A DNA stretch of 25,089 nucleotides from Euryarchaeota archaeon UBA229 (GTDB taxonomy: Archaea > Thermoplasmatota > Poseidoniia > Poseidoniales > Poseidoniaceae). Of the stretch, positions 1 through 9,192 are shown piece after piece. Position numbers and translations under genes: made by a program. Location of the stretch: contig DAUW01000109.1 of assembly GCA_002505355.1 (NCBI GenBank), positions 1-25,089 on the forward strand, in the 5' to 3' direction. Each line of letters starts with the position of its first letter. The stretch's first letter is position 1. The notes below the pieces were generated by a model that did no database searches, was not told where the DNA came from, and was given only the letters and a program-made list of their open reading frames with translations.

Positions 1-294
1 CAATCCAATGGTGAGCTAGATTTGTTTGTGCTCAATGTACGATACCAGAGTTCCACCGGCCCCGACGTGGATACGGTGTACCACGTCAGAGGTTACACGG
101 ATGACATGTCACCAGACACACTAACATACATCGGACAAGGTGATTTAGATTCAACCTCTGGTGCAGGTAACGACATCAGATTTGATTTTGCTTCGTTAGC
201 AATTCTTAACGATGGTGGAGTGGTGGTTGCATATCACGATTCAACTGATCCTGATCCACTATTTGCCGTTGAGCTTATTCTACCACAATACTAA
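1..294 (+). CDS. C-terminal end of a probable beta-propeller/exported protein (5' truncated by window edge)
   Basis: The reading frame is open from base 1 to a TAA at 292-294, giving 97 residues, so the true start lies outside the window. The visible part is acidic and beta-rich. A stretch around residues 66-92 (roughly LAILNDGGVVVAYHDS, then FAVEL) resembles the blade pattern of BNR/sialidase-like beta-propellers, in which a 'GGVVVAYHDS'-type strand is followed by a short strand. This is pattern recognition only. The gene meets the MutS-like gene tail to tail with no spacer: its stop ends at 294 and the opposing stop begins at 295. I read it as the last repeat of an exported or surface protein; the substrate and function cannot be told from this fragment. 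Confidence 0.7.
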   Translation, partial: QSNGELDLFVLNVRYQSSTGPDVDTVYHVRGYTDDMSPDTLTYIGQGDLDSTSGAGNDIRFDFASLAILNDGGVVVAYHDSTDPDPLFAVELILPQY

Positions 295-2283
295 TCAGAA
301 CATTTGCAATATATCATCGAATAGTGACTTTGCATGACCATCACTGCGCTCCACTAGACGCTTAACAATTAGTTCTGGGGTCGACCGCGCTAAATGATTA
401 CGAATCGGTGTGCGGTCCACAATCAGTTCCAGTTCAGCATCCAAGCCTCGAGCCTCAATACCGTCCACGCGGAAATCTTCAACCCCTGATGCTTCAATGA
501 TTGCTGGCGCCAAGTGAGTAACTAACATCATGCTAGTATCTTTTTGTGCCCTTGCGGCTAGTAACATTCCGGCAATGATTCTTGCCCCCGCACCTGGTTC
601 TGTTATTGCTTCTAGCTCGTCAGCGAGAATAAGTTTTGGTGTCGGGTCACTGACAACGGTTGCCAATTCCACCAGGGTTTGTTCTAGGGCTCCCGCACTT
701 TGAGTACCCCCTGCCTTCGCTAGAATGTGGACTGCATCAACTCGACCTACGCGCGCCTCCTGAGCAGGCACAGGAAGCCCCATGTGAGCGAGAATGCAGG
801 TATGTGCGAGTAATTCTAGCAGGGTTGTTTTACCACCGGAATTTGCCCCCGTCAGTAAGGCTAGGGATTGTTGGTCATTCTTTTGTGCAGCTTTACCGAG
901 ACCATAGGTAACAGGGTCTGGTTCAATTCCGAGCAGTGTATGACGTCCATTCTTCACCCAAATTCCGTGTTCAGTCATCTCGGGCATTGTACACGAGTAT
1001 TCTTCAGCCCATCTCCCAATCGTCAACCACTGATCAATGGTAATCAGTGACCTAATGGCTGTTTCACATTTGGCTTTTAGTGGACCCAGTTTCTTGGCCA
1101 TTTGATAGGTTTGATTCGACCGTTGAGCACTGATTCGCTTACCTAGGTTCTCATCTACCTTTTCGATCACTTGTCGATCGATTTTGGCTGGCCAATCACT
1201 GGTAAAAATTACTGGCGGGCATCTTATCCCACTACCATCCATAAATTCAGCGAGCTGGTTTACTGCTTGCTGCATGGCATTGTCAATTACGTGTCCTGTT
1301 GCTTCTTTCAACCGTCGCTGAAAGCCACTCCCGTCAGCCAATGCGTCGAGTAATTCTGCTCCGGATAATGCTAGTTTGGCATCGTTCATCGCTTTCTCAA
1401 CTTCCGTATTCACTTCCGTTTCTAAGTTCTTACAATACGACCACAACTGATCTTTGACCATCTCCGCATGCTCGGCGTCTCCCTCATCAAGCAAATCGAA
1501 CAGAAATTCAGGAAGTTGTTCCAACCCCTCTAGACCGGCTTGTATGGTGCCTATGAATTGATTGTTGGATTTAGCATCCCGAACGAGATTAATTATTTCT
1601 GACAATGCCAGCAAGATCTGTCGGTTTTTTTTGAACCAATCAAGGGTCATCTCTGGAACTACTAATTCTTCTGGAGAGTCATTACTCAAAACAATCCATC
1701 CATCAGGAACCTCGCTGGGTGCGCCTTTCCCAAGCCATGTGACCTTGCTAAATACGGTGTAGTCTTTCCAGGTCTCGCTCGGTGCGGGAGTTAGCACACG
1801 ACAGAATTTTTTCAACCGAGTGAGATCATTTTTGGTGACGACCACTCTTTCATAACGGTCTGAGTTTGCTTTGAGTGAATTGATGTTCTTCAACTGAGCG
1901 GTGATGCGCATTGCTAGCTCTTCGTGCTTGTCCCGGAAAGCCATCGCTGACTCGATAGCAATACGACGTTGTTGATTATCGTTTATTGGAGTCAGTAATT
2001 GCAGTCTACTCTTTGTTGCTGGAGAGGCTGTAAAACCAGCAATTTGGTTAATCAATTGTTGATGTAGCTTTACTGATTCTTTAGTTGCTAAAAACTGGCC
2101 GTCATCCCCGGAAACACTGCGCGCCAAGGCAAGTGCGCGCTTTGGAGATACGCCATCAATTTCCGCTATGAGGCCGATGTCACCGGATTTTAACGAGGTC
2201 ATTACAGCCTCCTCGGAACCAAAATGATCGGTCATTTTCTTAGCTAGTCTTTCACCAACGCCGGGTAGTGCGCTTAGAACCAT
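295..2283 (-). CDS. Archaeal MutS-like ATPase with N-terminal helix-hairpin-helix motifs
   Basis: 662 residues. Residues 1-60 hold two helix-hairpin-helix-like motifs (LPGVGERLAKK and EIDGVSPKRALALA), typical of non-specific DNA binding. The middle is helical and lever-like. The C-terminal third is a MutS-type ABC ATPase: Walker A TGANSGGKTT at 478-487, Q/signature region GGTQSAGALEQ near 525, Walker B LILADE at 551-556, and H-loop LVTHL with His590. The mismatch-recognition domain I of MutS1 is missing and there is no C-terminal Smr nuclease, so it belongs with the short MutS2/MutS5-like archaeal proteins rather than canonical mismatch repair. Its likely role is binding branched or recombination DNA; that is inference from the family. 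It is the last gene of a co-directional trio, 54 bp behind the hydrolase lipoprotein, with a TATA-like CTTAAG about 26 bp before its ATG that could give it its own transcript. Confidence 0.88.
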   Translation of the reverse strand: MVLSALPGVGERLAKKMTDHFGSEEAVMTSLKSGDIGLIAEIDGVSPKRALALARSVSGDDGQFLATKESVKLHQQLINQIAGFTASPATKSRLQLLTPINDNQQRRIAIESAMAFRDKHEELAMRITAQLKNINSLKANSDRYERVVVTKNDLTRLKKFCRVLTPAPSETWKDYTVFSKVTWLGKGAPSEVPDGWIVLSNDSPEELVVPEMTLDWFKKNRQILLALSEIINLVRDAKSNNQFIGTIQAGLEGLEQLPEFLFDLLDEGDAEHAEMVKDQLWSYCKNLETEVNTEVEKAMNDAKLALSGAELLDALADGSGFQRRLKEATGHVIDNAMQQAVNQLAEFMDGSGIRCPPVIFTSDWPAKIDRQVIEKVDENLGKRISAQRSNQTYQMAKKLGPLKAKCETAIRSLITIDQWLTIGRWAEEYSCTMPEMTEHGIWVKNGRHTLLGIEPDPVTYGLGKAAQKNDQQSLALLTGANSGGKTTLLELLAHTCILAHMGLPVPAQEARVGRVDAVHILAKAGGTQSAGALEQTLVELATVVSDPTPKLILADELEAITEPGAGARIIAGMLLAARAQKDTSMMLVTHLAPAIIEASGVEDFRVDGIEARGLDAELELIVDRTPIRNHLARSTPELIVKRLVERSDGHAKSLFDDILQMF

Positions 2284-2302
2284 AGCGAGAATGGTTTGTC
2301 AT

Positions 2303-2313
2303 CGGCTTAAGAG
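2303..2313 (-). promoter_or_regulatory. Possible TATA-like box for the MutS-like gene
   Basis: On the minus strand the sequence TCTTAAGCC lies centred about 26 bp upstream of the ATG at 2283, the spacing expected for a leaderless archaeal transcript. A similar CTTAAAAGG box lies at the same distance before the membrane protein gene at 22447. Weak evidence, based on position and AT content only. Confidence 0.3.
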
Positions 2314-2337
2314 AATAGCGCTTGAAACTACCGAATA

Positions 2338-4146
2338 TTAGCAATCTCTGACACCCGTTTCACCAGTACCATAAACGTGCATTGGTGCTTGGAATAAATC
2401 ATCACAGGTGCGTTTTACTATCGGTAATGTTAGAGTTGAGGCACTCCAATCAATTGAGTAACCACCAACGGAAGATGATGAAGGAACATAATCTTCACCG
2501 GTTTGAGTCATAGTGATAAAGATGGTTTCTCCTGCGCTGATGAATACATCCATTGGCATAAATTCCATCAATCCTTGGACCTCTACATACGGCACTAAAT
2601 TTAGTTGACCATCACGGCCTCCTGCATGAAATCTGAAATCCATTACTGCATGACCAAGGTGCATACCTTCCTCATCAGTCATTTCAAAGAAACCATGTGC
2701 ACCATTAAGTGTACTCGGAGTAACTGGAATATGGAATGTTGGCATACCAGCAATGTAGACATCTTCTTCAAACGGGCCGTAGCTTAGAGTTATCGAAGAT
2801 GAGGCTGTCATTGAAGTACCATCTGGCGCCATATCAGCACCATTGATTTCCAAGTATTCCGTATCTGGAGCTGGATAAGTAGATTCAAATCTCCAGCCAC
2901 CACGATTATCCTGCATTTCAACTCCTAAAGTTGGTGCTCTACCCTCGCCCTTGAGGTACCAATCAAACCAATATAACATCTCATCAGCCCAATCCCACCT
3001 TAACGTGTAGGGATAAGCCTCAGCCCCCCTGCCGGGACTTTGTGAACTGTGTCCAGCAACACGGTCAGGGTAATCGTGTGCCCACTGACCAGCTAATGTT
3101 TTGATTTCGATTCCGGCTTCCTCTATCTGCTGATGTATTGGGAATGCCATATGTGGGTCAACATTCCAATCTTGCATACCCTGTATAATGTATACAGATC
3201 CTTGATAATTTTCTAACACTCGACCGATAAACGAACGCTCTGTCCAATAAGTATTGCCGGCAAAGTCAACCATGCCCCCTGTTTGATAGGCCAGTGGACC
3301 GTTTACATAACCCTCCATATAACCCTCACATAAGTTCCCAGTATCACCGCCATCACCGTCAATGCCAAATGAGCCGTATACTCCATTATGCATTATTGCG
3401 CCTCTTGCTTCCATACTTCCATTTCGCCACATCAACTCGTGAACACCAATCAATCCAGACATTGGAACAATTGTTGCGAGATATGGATTGCCAAAAGTAG
3501 CAGCTTGCCATGGTGTTGAGCCATCATAGGATTTCCCAATTAAACCAACTTTTCCATTTGACCAACCTGCTTCTCCTAAATAGGTCACTGCAGCATCAAT
3601 ACCTCTTTGTTCGTCTGTACCCATTAGGTCCATACAATGATTGGAATTACCGGTGCCAAATACCGACACTTGAGCAACGCCAAAGCCATGCGGAACATAA
3701 TTTTCGATTAAAAATCGACCTAACCTGTCTGCCGGAGTTGTTGCCGAAACATCTCCATCGTCGTAGTAAGGTCCGACATCGGCAATAACTGGTACTTTAC
3801 ATTCCTCGCTAACATTTCCAGCAGTAAAGTCACAGCCGTCGATTTCTGGCAACCACAAACCGAGATGAACTTCGGCTCCGCCGGTGATGCCTGCACCACC
3901 ATCAGCAGCGGTTATTGTCGGTACTGGGACATAGATTGATTGAGGTGCAGATATGTTGAACGTTCCGTTGACTGAAACTCTGCTAAATACGTCAGAGTCA
4001 TCGTATAGTAAATCAGTTCGGTCCCACGGCTCGGGATAGAATTCATAGTTTGTCGTCTGTTTTTCTTTGCTGGGGTTTTCACCGACGCAACCAGATAGGG
4101 TCGCACTCACCATTACAAGAATGATAAGCCAAGGTCGCCAACGCAT
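2338..4146 (-). CDS. CocE/NonD-type (peptidase S15 family) alpha/beta hydrolase, predicted lipoprotein
   Basis: 602 residues. The N-terminus is a lipoprotein signal peptide: positive start MRWR, a hydrophobic core, and lipobox LSGC with Cys20. The alpha/beta-hydrolase domain has the family nucleophile motif GKSYDGS (Ser206; consensus GxSYxG), a catalytic Asp326 in QGMQDW and a catalytic His357 in GQWAHD, so the triad looks complete. The C-terminal part (about 405-602) is beta-rich and fits the jelly-roll XPD_C domain of cocaine esterase/X-Pro dipeptidyl-peptidases. It should act outside the cell, tethered by lipid, cleaving an ester or a dipeptide/acyl bond; the family is too diverse to name the substrate. 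A purine-rich GGGGAG lies 3 bp before the ATG. The gene sits 47 bp behind thioredoxin and 54 bp before the MutS-like gene, probably co-transcribed. Confidence 0.9.
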   Translation of the reverse strand: MRWRPWLIILVMVSATLSGCVGENPSKEKQTTNYEFYPEPWDRTDLLYDDSDVFSRVSVNGTFNISAPQSIYVPVPTITAADGGAGITGGAEVHLGLWLPEIDGCDFTAGNVSEECKVPVIADVGPYYDDGDVSATTPADRLGRFLIENYVPHGFGVAQVSVFGTGNSNHCMDLMGTDEQRGIDAAVTYLGEAGWSNGKVGLIGKSYDGSTPWQAATFGNPYLATIVPMSGLIGVHELMWRNGSMEARGAIMHNGVYGSFGIDGDGGDTGNLCEGYMEGYVNGPLAYQTGGMVDFAGNTYWTERSFIGRVLENYQGSVYIIQGMQDWNVDPHMAFPIHQQIEEAGIEIKTLAGQWAHDYPDRVAGHSSQSPGRGAEAYPYTLRWDWADEMLYWFDWYLKGEGRAPTLGVEMQDNRGGWRFESTYPAPDTEYLEINGADMAPDGTSMTASSSITLSYGPFEEDVYIAGMPTFHIPVTPSTLNGAHGFFEMTDEEGMHLGHAVMDFRFHAGGRDGQLNLVPYVEVQGLMEFMPMDVFISAGETIFITMTQTGEDYVPSSSSVGGYSIDWSASTLTLPIVKRTCDDLFQAPMHVYGTGETGVRDC

Positions 4147-4193
4147 GGTCTCCCCTAGAACTCAACCTATTGAAATCATCGCATGAAATGTCT

Positions 4194-4568
4194 TTATTCA
4201 CCGGCGTCATTTTTCATGGATTCCATCTCTTGCCTCACTTCATCCATGTCTAAATCCTGTAGCATTACGACCAAGTCTCGTAGTGCATCCTCGGGTAGCG
4301 CACCAGGCTGCATAAAAACTCCAATTTGTTCTTTGAACGCTACGGTAGTCGGAATTGAACGTATGTTGAACATGCGACCTAATTCAGGCTCTTCTTCTGT
4401 GTTAATTTTAGCGAATGTGACATCGGGAAACTCATTTGACACCCGTTCGTATACCGGGCCGTACGCTTTGCAAGGACCACACCACTCCGCCCAAAAATCC
4501 AATATCACAATATTGTTATTTTCAATTATGCCAGCAAACTCCGGTTCGCTAATATCTTTAGTCGCCAT
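4194..4568 (-). CDS. trxA: Thioredoxin
   Basis: 124 residues with a classical thioredoxin fold pattern. The active site is WCGPC with redox cysteines 30 and 33, preceded by the usual ILDFWAE strand. The conserved cis-proline is in RSIPTT. There is no signal peptide, so it should be cytosolic and reduce protein disulfides. It is slightly longer than a minimal thioredoxin (about 105-110 residues) because of an acidic, Met-rich C-terminal helix (about residues 104-124). The ATG at 4568 is the first one and fits the family N-terminus. It is divergent from the large amidohydrolase gene, with 87 bp between the two starts, and leads the co-directional group thioredoxin, S15-like hydrolase and MutS-like ATPase. 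No functional link among the three is obvious. Confidence 0.93.
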   Translation of the reverse strand: MATKDISEPEFAGIIENNNIVILDFWAEWCGPCKAYGPVYERVSNEFPDVTFAKINTEEEPELGRMFNIRSIPTTVAFKEQIGVFMQPGALPEDALRDLVVMLQDLDMDEVRQEMESMKNDAGE

Positions 4569-4655
4569 GTATAATCCTGTTTGATTTAGTCTATCATCTA
4601 ATCGTCTGTCAATTCAAACCGGCGGGTTAATGTCCTTGTTAGTGAAGGTCGATAC

Positions 4656-7553
4656 ATGCGACGAGTTTTGGTTGCCACCACTCTTGTGGTGTTGTTCGTT
4701 GTTTCGGCGTATAGTTCAACTGCCGATAGCCTCAATGCGAACCAGCAATTGGAATTCAGTGCCCGAGACTCCAATGTGGTAATAGCAGAACTATTCATCA
4801 GTCCCAACAACCTGGTTGCCAACGATACTTCCGACAATGTATACGGTGCGGTAGATTGGAATGGCGACGGTGACTACGGTAAGTTTAGCGACCAATTTAT
4901 CGAAATATGGAATTCGGGCGATGCTCCACAGGACGTCTCTAGCTGGCTACTCTCGACAACAAGTGGTAGTCCACCGTGCCAGTTGCCCTATAACACGACA
5001 CTAAACCCAGATGAGAGAATAGTCGTATTTAGGTCAGATTCAGACCTTGATCTAAGTTATTTCGATGGTGAGACAGTCAAAATTTCTGATACGAATATGA
5101 ATGTCATAGATTCAATGTCATTTCCTGCCCAAGATTCGAGTTACGGAAAGTCATACATTTCGGATAATGGTGTGGTCACTAAAGACGACCCGACCCCCGG
5201 CCGAGCAGCAGATTTTTCAGACCCATACTCCGTACCAAGCAATATTGTCAAGTGCTACAAACTGAGTAACCTAGACTCATCGCGAGCCTTCTTACTGAAG
5301 GGAAGAGTAGTCACCATGGACGGTGAAACCAATGTTATCAATGACGGTAATGTCATGATAAGAGATGGCAAGATAACCGGCGTTTGGTCATCAAATACCA
5401 ACCCTCCTGCAGGCGTCGATTTCACAGATGTACCAATTGTTGAGACTGATGGAACGATTTACCCGGGACTGATCGATTTACACAATCACGTACATTACAA
5501 TCACATCCCGCTGTGGGATTTTGAAGTGCATCTTAGTGAATCGCAAAAATCTGAAGAAGGCGGCTATACGAACCGATACCAGTGGGGCAACAACTGGGAT
5601 TATGGCCCCAGCATTACTTGGATGAAGACCAATATTCAGTCTACTTATCGGTGGGATATGGCTAGCGAGCAAATGAAGTACGCCGAAGTGCAAGCAGTTG
5701 CTGGTGGAGTGACTGCTATGCAAGGCTCACCAAGTTCCGGGACCCAAGCGTGGGACAGCATTTTGTCGAGAAATGTCGAATTATACAATTTCGGACAAGA
5801 CGGTATCTCCACATGTGCTGTTTGTGGTGCTGCTGATGACGATTATACCGGTAGCCACCTAATTAGCCAAAGCGAGGCGGGTACGCTCAATGCTTGGTTT
5901 GTTCACCTGTCTGAAGGAGTCGATCAATCGAGTAAGTCTGAGTTTGATGCGCTGTGGAATAAAGGACTGATAATGGACGAGACTATTGTCATCCATGGTA
6001 CTGCTTTAGATTCCTCGCAATTTAGTCAGATGGCTAGTGTCAACTCTGAACTAGTCTGGTCACCACTATCAAACCTGCTGCTGTATGGCGATACTACTGA
6101 TGTAGTAGCCGCTCATCAAGCCGGAGTTAGTATTTCTATTTCTCCGGACTGGGGGCCAAGTGGTTCAAAGAATAATCTACACGAATTGAAGGTCGCTGAC
6201 ATGTGGAACAGCAACAATCTAAACGGCTATTTTAGCGATTACGAATTGGTCGAAATGGTCACTTCAAACCCCGCCGATGCCACCGGTTGGGCACCATTCG
6301 TTGGTCGAATAAAAGCTGATCTTTACGCTGATTTAGTGGTGATTGACACGTTCCACGAAGATCCATATCGCAATCTAATCGAGGCGATAGATGCGGATGT
6401 CGCGCTAACTGTGGTGCAAGGCAAGGCAGTGTTTGGCGATGTCGACATCATGCAGCAATTACAAGGCGATGATTGGGAGTATGTCAATGCTACAGACTTT
6501 CAGAAGGCCGTGGATGTGACTTCTCTTACTGAGGTAGATGGTAGTCAAACCTTTGCCGAAATCGAGGCTGGGCTTGCCATGGCAATGCAACACGAATTTA
6601 GTGACATGAAGGCACACTGGGCCGAGTTCAGCGGTGATACCGATGAGGAAATTAATGCCTGGCTAAATACCACCTTTGACGGCGATTATCGTGATGAAGT
6701 TAATCGTTTAAAGAACATGACATTAGACCCTATATTCACCACTGGTGATGCACGGTACTTCGATGTAATCAACCGTTCAATCCATGCTAATTATCACATC
6801 GATATGTCATTGTTGTATGACAACTATTACACTGTTGAAATGGTCAATGGTGCAAGAGTTAACGTCAATGTACAATTACCAGAAGACCAGACAAATACTG
6901 ACACTGGTAGCAATGATAATACCAACAATGGCGGAGATTCTACCACACTACCAGGACCAGTAGACAACAATACTGTTGACAATGATGATGATATGTTTGC
7001 TGATCAGCCTGATGACCAATTTATCGATGAAACCGAGGCAGACCAAGCAACAAAAAATCAATTAAAATTAATCCTTGGCCTTATTGTAATTGTTCTGTTA
7101 TTTGGCCTATATGTTGTCAGCCGCACTGATGATAGCGATGAATTGCTTAATTCTCAAACCTCGATAATTGACAAGATTTGGGATGATGATGAAATAAACG
7201 AAACCAATGATGCTCCTAGTAATGATGTTAGTGAAACTCCGACCTCAGATACCGTCGACATCAAAGATAAGGTGGCTAGTGCAATGAAATCCTCGGGTCT
7301 GTCTGCTGTGAGATTGTTTACCGCTATCGATCAAACCGATGACGGATATGTTTCCCGCCGAGAAATCAGAACTGCTGTGAACACACTACTCAAAGACTCG
7401 GTCAAAGTTTCCGATATCGATGCAATGCTGGAAGTTTTTGATACCAACGGAGATGGAGTAATCAGCCTCGATGAATTCTTGTCAGTTATGGAGCAGCACG
7501 AACCAAAGCAGTTTGTACCAGTGCTGCCCGATTTAAAGCCCCCACCCAAATAA
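4656..7553 (+). CDS. Membrane-anchored extracellular amidohydrolase with lamin-tail-like domain and cytosolic EF-hand pair
   Basis: 965 residues. In order: signal peptide (1-24); a lamin-tail-like beta domain (about 40-155, with VVIAELFISP and DQFIEIWNSG); an amidohydrolase domain (about 210-595); a second region of unknown fold (600-735); an Asn/Asp/Thr-rich linker (740-800); one membrane helix (about 803-821); and a cytosolic tail with two EF-hands (D892-x-T-x-D-G...E903 and D929-N-D-V-S...E940). The amidohydrolase has likely metal ligands H276 and H278 (HNH), H417 in VHLSEG, H447 in VIHG and D498 in SPDWG, plus the SPLSNLLLYG motif. This is the pattern of the ADase/guanine-deaminase/ATZ-TRZ branch, so hydrolysis of a cyclic amide or amine outside the cell is likely; the substrate is unknown. 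A leader-like start at ATG 4656 fits the signal peptide. The gene is divergent from thioredoxin and convergent with cysS. Confidence 0.9.
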   Translation: MRRVLVATTLVVLFVVSAYSSTADSLNANQQLEFSARDSNVVIAELFISPNNLVANDTSDNVYGAVDWNGDGDYGKFSDQFIEIWNSGDAPQDVSSWLLSTTSGSPPCQLPYNTTLNPDERIVVFRSDSDLDLSYFDGETVKISDTNMNVIDSMSFPAQDSSYGKSYISDNGVVTKDDPTPGRAADFSDPYSVPSNIVKCYKLSNLDSSRAFLLKGRVVTMDGETNVINDGNVMIRDGKITGVWSSNTNPPAGVDFTDVPIVETDGTIYPGLIDLHNHVHYNHIPLWDFEVHLSESQKSEEGGYTNRYQWGNNWDYGPSITWMKTNIQSTYRWDMASEQMKYAEVQAVAGGVTAMQGSPSSGTQAWDSILSRNVELYNFGQDGISTCAVCGAADDDYTGSHLISQSEAGTLNAWFVHLSEGVDQSSKSEFDALWNKGLIMDETIVIHGTALDSSQFSQMASVNSELVWSPLSNLLLYGDTTDVVAAHQAGVSISISPDWGPSGSKNNLHELKVADMWNSNNLNGYFSDYELVEMVTSNPADATGWAPFVGRIKADLYADLVVIDTFHEDPYRNLIEAIDADVALTVVQGKAVFGDVDIMQQLQGDDWEYVNATDFQKAVDVTSLTEVDGSQTFAEIEAGLAMAMQHEFSDMKAHWAEFSGDTDEEINAWLNTTFDGDYRDEVNRLKNMTLDPIFTTGDARYFDVINRSIHANYHIDMSLLYDNYYTVEMVNGARVNVNVQLPEDQTNTDTGSNDNTNNGGDSTTLPGPVDNNTVDNDDDMFADQPDDQFIDETEADQATKNQLKLILGLIVIVLLFGLYVVSRTDDSDELLNSQTSIIDKIWDDDEINETNDAPSNDVSETPTSDTVDIKDKVASAMKSSGLSAVRLFTAIDQTDDGYVSRREIRTAVNTLLKDSVKVSDIDAMLEVFDTNGDGVISLDEFLSVMEQHEPKQFVPVLPDLKPPPK

Positions 7554-7608
7554 TTGGTTCAGTCAATGTCAATACGTGGTACTGTGCCATGTGAAGTAAT
7601 TTGATGAG

Positions 7609-9096
7609 TTACTGGAACTCCCAACTTGGCCCGTCAGCGGAATCGGTTACCACAATCCCCATTGCACTTAGTTCATCACGTATTTGGTCTGCCTTAGCCC
7701 AATCTTTGTTAGCACGAGCTTCTGCACGTTTGCTCAATAATTCTTCGACAAGGGGAGATATTGCAGTTCTGCGTGGGTCTTCTTCGGGTTCCAGCAGGGC
7801 GAATTCACGCGTTGGCAGTATTCCTAAAACAACTCCTGCAGTTTCTTCTAACCAATCTACAGCGTAGTGAGCAAATGCATCCCGATCAGCATCGTCAAGC
7901 CCACTGTTCAGCAGCTTTGATATCTCCCTCACGCCACCTAATACTTTGGCGACAGCATCACGTGAATTGAAGTCATCATCCATGGCCTTGGCAAATCCTT
8001 CGCCCATCTTTTCAAGCATCGCCAAGGATTTAGTAAATGGTTGGGTAGAGGTAATATCTGGTTGAGGTAGCGGAATGGGTGATTCACTGGTCATACCTTT
8101 CAGGGCATTGATGTAGCATTCTAATACACGGTTATAGTTACGCTCAGCGTCTTTTAGTAGTGATTCATTCATATCAATTGGTGAACGGTAATGGGCATTT
8201 ATCAGAGCAAATCTGAGCACCATGGCATCAACCTGTTGCAAGATATCTTTGATGGTCCAAAAGTTTCCAAGAGATTTACTCATTTTCTCACCATCTATAT
8301 TGACAAAACCATTGTGCAGCCAGTGATGGACTATTGGCGAACAACCTGTATGACACTCTCCCTGGAAGATCTCTGCCTCATGATGGGGGAAGCGCAAGTC
8401 ATGACCACCACCATGAATATCGAATTGTTGACCGAAGTGATCCAGTGACATAGCAGTACATTCGATATGCCAACCAGGTCTACCAGGACCCCATGGAGAA
8501 TCCCAGGTTGGTTCATCCGGCTTAGCCGCTTTCCACAACGCGAAATCCTTGTGGTCCTTTTTCCCTGAACCAGTATCCTCTACTCGCCCGCCTGCACCCG
8601 AACGAACTGCGTTGATATTTTGCCCTGTCAGTTGGCCATATTTTTCCGGTGCTGATTCAACATCGAAGTAGACGCCATCGTTGGCTGAATAGGCGTGTCC
8701 TTTAGCAATTAGGTCCTCTGTTATGCGAATCATGTCATCAACATATTCAGTACAACGAGGATAGTCATCCGCTCGCAAGATGTTTAGAGCATCCATGTCC
8801 TCATAATAACCAGCAATATTCTCATCAACTAACTTACGCCAATCTTGCCCTGTCTCGTTAGCTCGTTGGATTATTTTATCGTCAATATCGGTAAAATTTT
8901 GTACATAATGTACATCAAAACCCGAAGCTTCTAACCACCGATGGATTAAGTCAAATGATAAGTAACATCGTGCATGCCCTAAATGGCATTTATCATAGAC
9001 TGTTACCCCGCATACGTACATTGAAACTTTGCCCGGTTCCATGGTTTGGAACGGAACTTTTTCTCGACGCCGGGTGTCGTGGACTCGCAGAGGCAT
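7609..9096 (-). CDS. cysS: Cysteinyl-tRNA synthetase
   Basis: 495 residues from the ATG at 9096. This is a class I synthetase that charges tRNA-Cys in the cytosol. The HIGH motif is HLGH at 38-41 and the KMSKS motif is at 271-275. Likely zinc ligands are C29, C213, H238 and E242, matching the spacing of the well-studied bacterial enzyme. The C-terminal anticodon-binding part (about 350-495) contains the usual RAEARANKDWAKADQIRDEL helix. An upstream ATG at 9177 would add 27 residues, but these do not resemble the family N-terminus and would leave only 15 bp for two divergent promoters; MPLRVHDT at 9096 matches the family start. The length is ordinary. It converges on the amidohydrolase gene with a 55 bp gap in which I see no clear terminator. 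Confidence 0.96.
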   Translation of the reverse strand: MPLRVHDTRRREKVPFQTMEPGKVSMYVCGVTVYDKCHLGHARCYLSFDLIHRWLEASGFDVHYVQNFTDIDDKIIQRANETGQDWRKLVDENIAGYYEDMDALNILRADDYPRCTEYVDDMIRITEDLIAKGHAYSANDGVYFDVESAPEKYGQLTGQNINAVRSGAGGRVEDTGSGKKDHKDFALWKAAKPDEPTWDSPWGPGRPGWHIECTAMSLDHFGQQFDIHGGGHDLRFPHHEAEIFQGECHTGCSPIVHHWLHNGFVNIDGEKMSKSLGNFWTIKDILQQVDAMVLRFALINAHYRSPIDMNESLLKDAERNYNRVLECYINALKGMTSESPIPLPQPDITSTQPFTKSLAMLEKMGEGFAKAMDDDFNSRDAVAKVLGGVREISKLLNSGLDDADRDAFAHYAVDWLEETAGVVLGILPTREFALLEPEEDPRRTAISPLVEELLSKRAEARANKDWAKADQIRDELSAMGIVVTDSADGPSWEFQ

Positions 9097-9192
9097 TGGG
9101 AACAAGGTCTGGTGTTCGCCATCACACTTCAATGTTATAGATACGATGCGCCTCGGAGGGTCGGTGTTGCGGTGCATAATGCACGAAATGGG

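Noticed and set aside
4183..4584. 133-residue open frame on the plus strand
   Set aside because: It is fully antisense to the thioredoxin gene, whose active site and fold are unmistakable; the plus-strand protein is Ser/Met-rich with no recognisable pattern.
9097..9177. 27-residue N-terminal extension of cysteinyl-tRNA synthetase
   Set aside because: The extension does not resemble the family N-terminus, and it would leave only 15 bp for two divergent starts; MPLRVHDT at 9096 fits the family.
9046..9192. Longer N-terminus for the DRAM-like membrane protein
   Set aside because: Part of it lies antisense to cysS, is polar and basic, and delays the first membrane helix; the GTG at 9193 gives a compact N-terminus.
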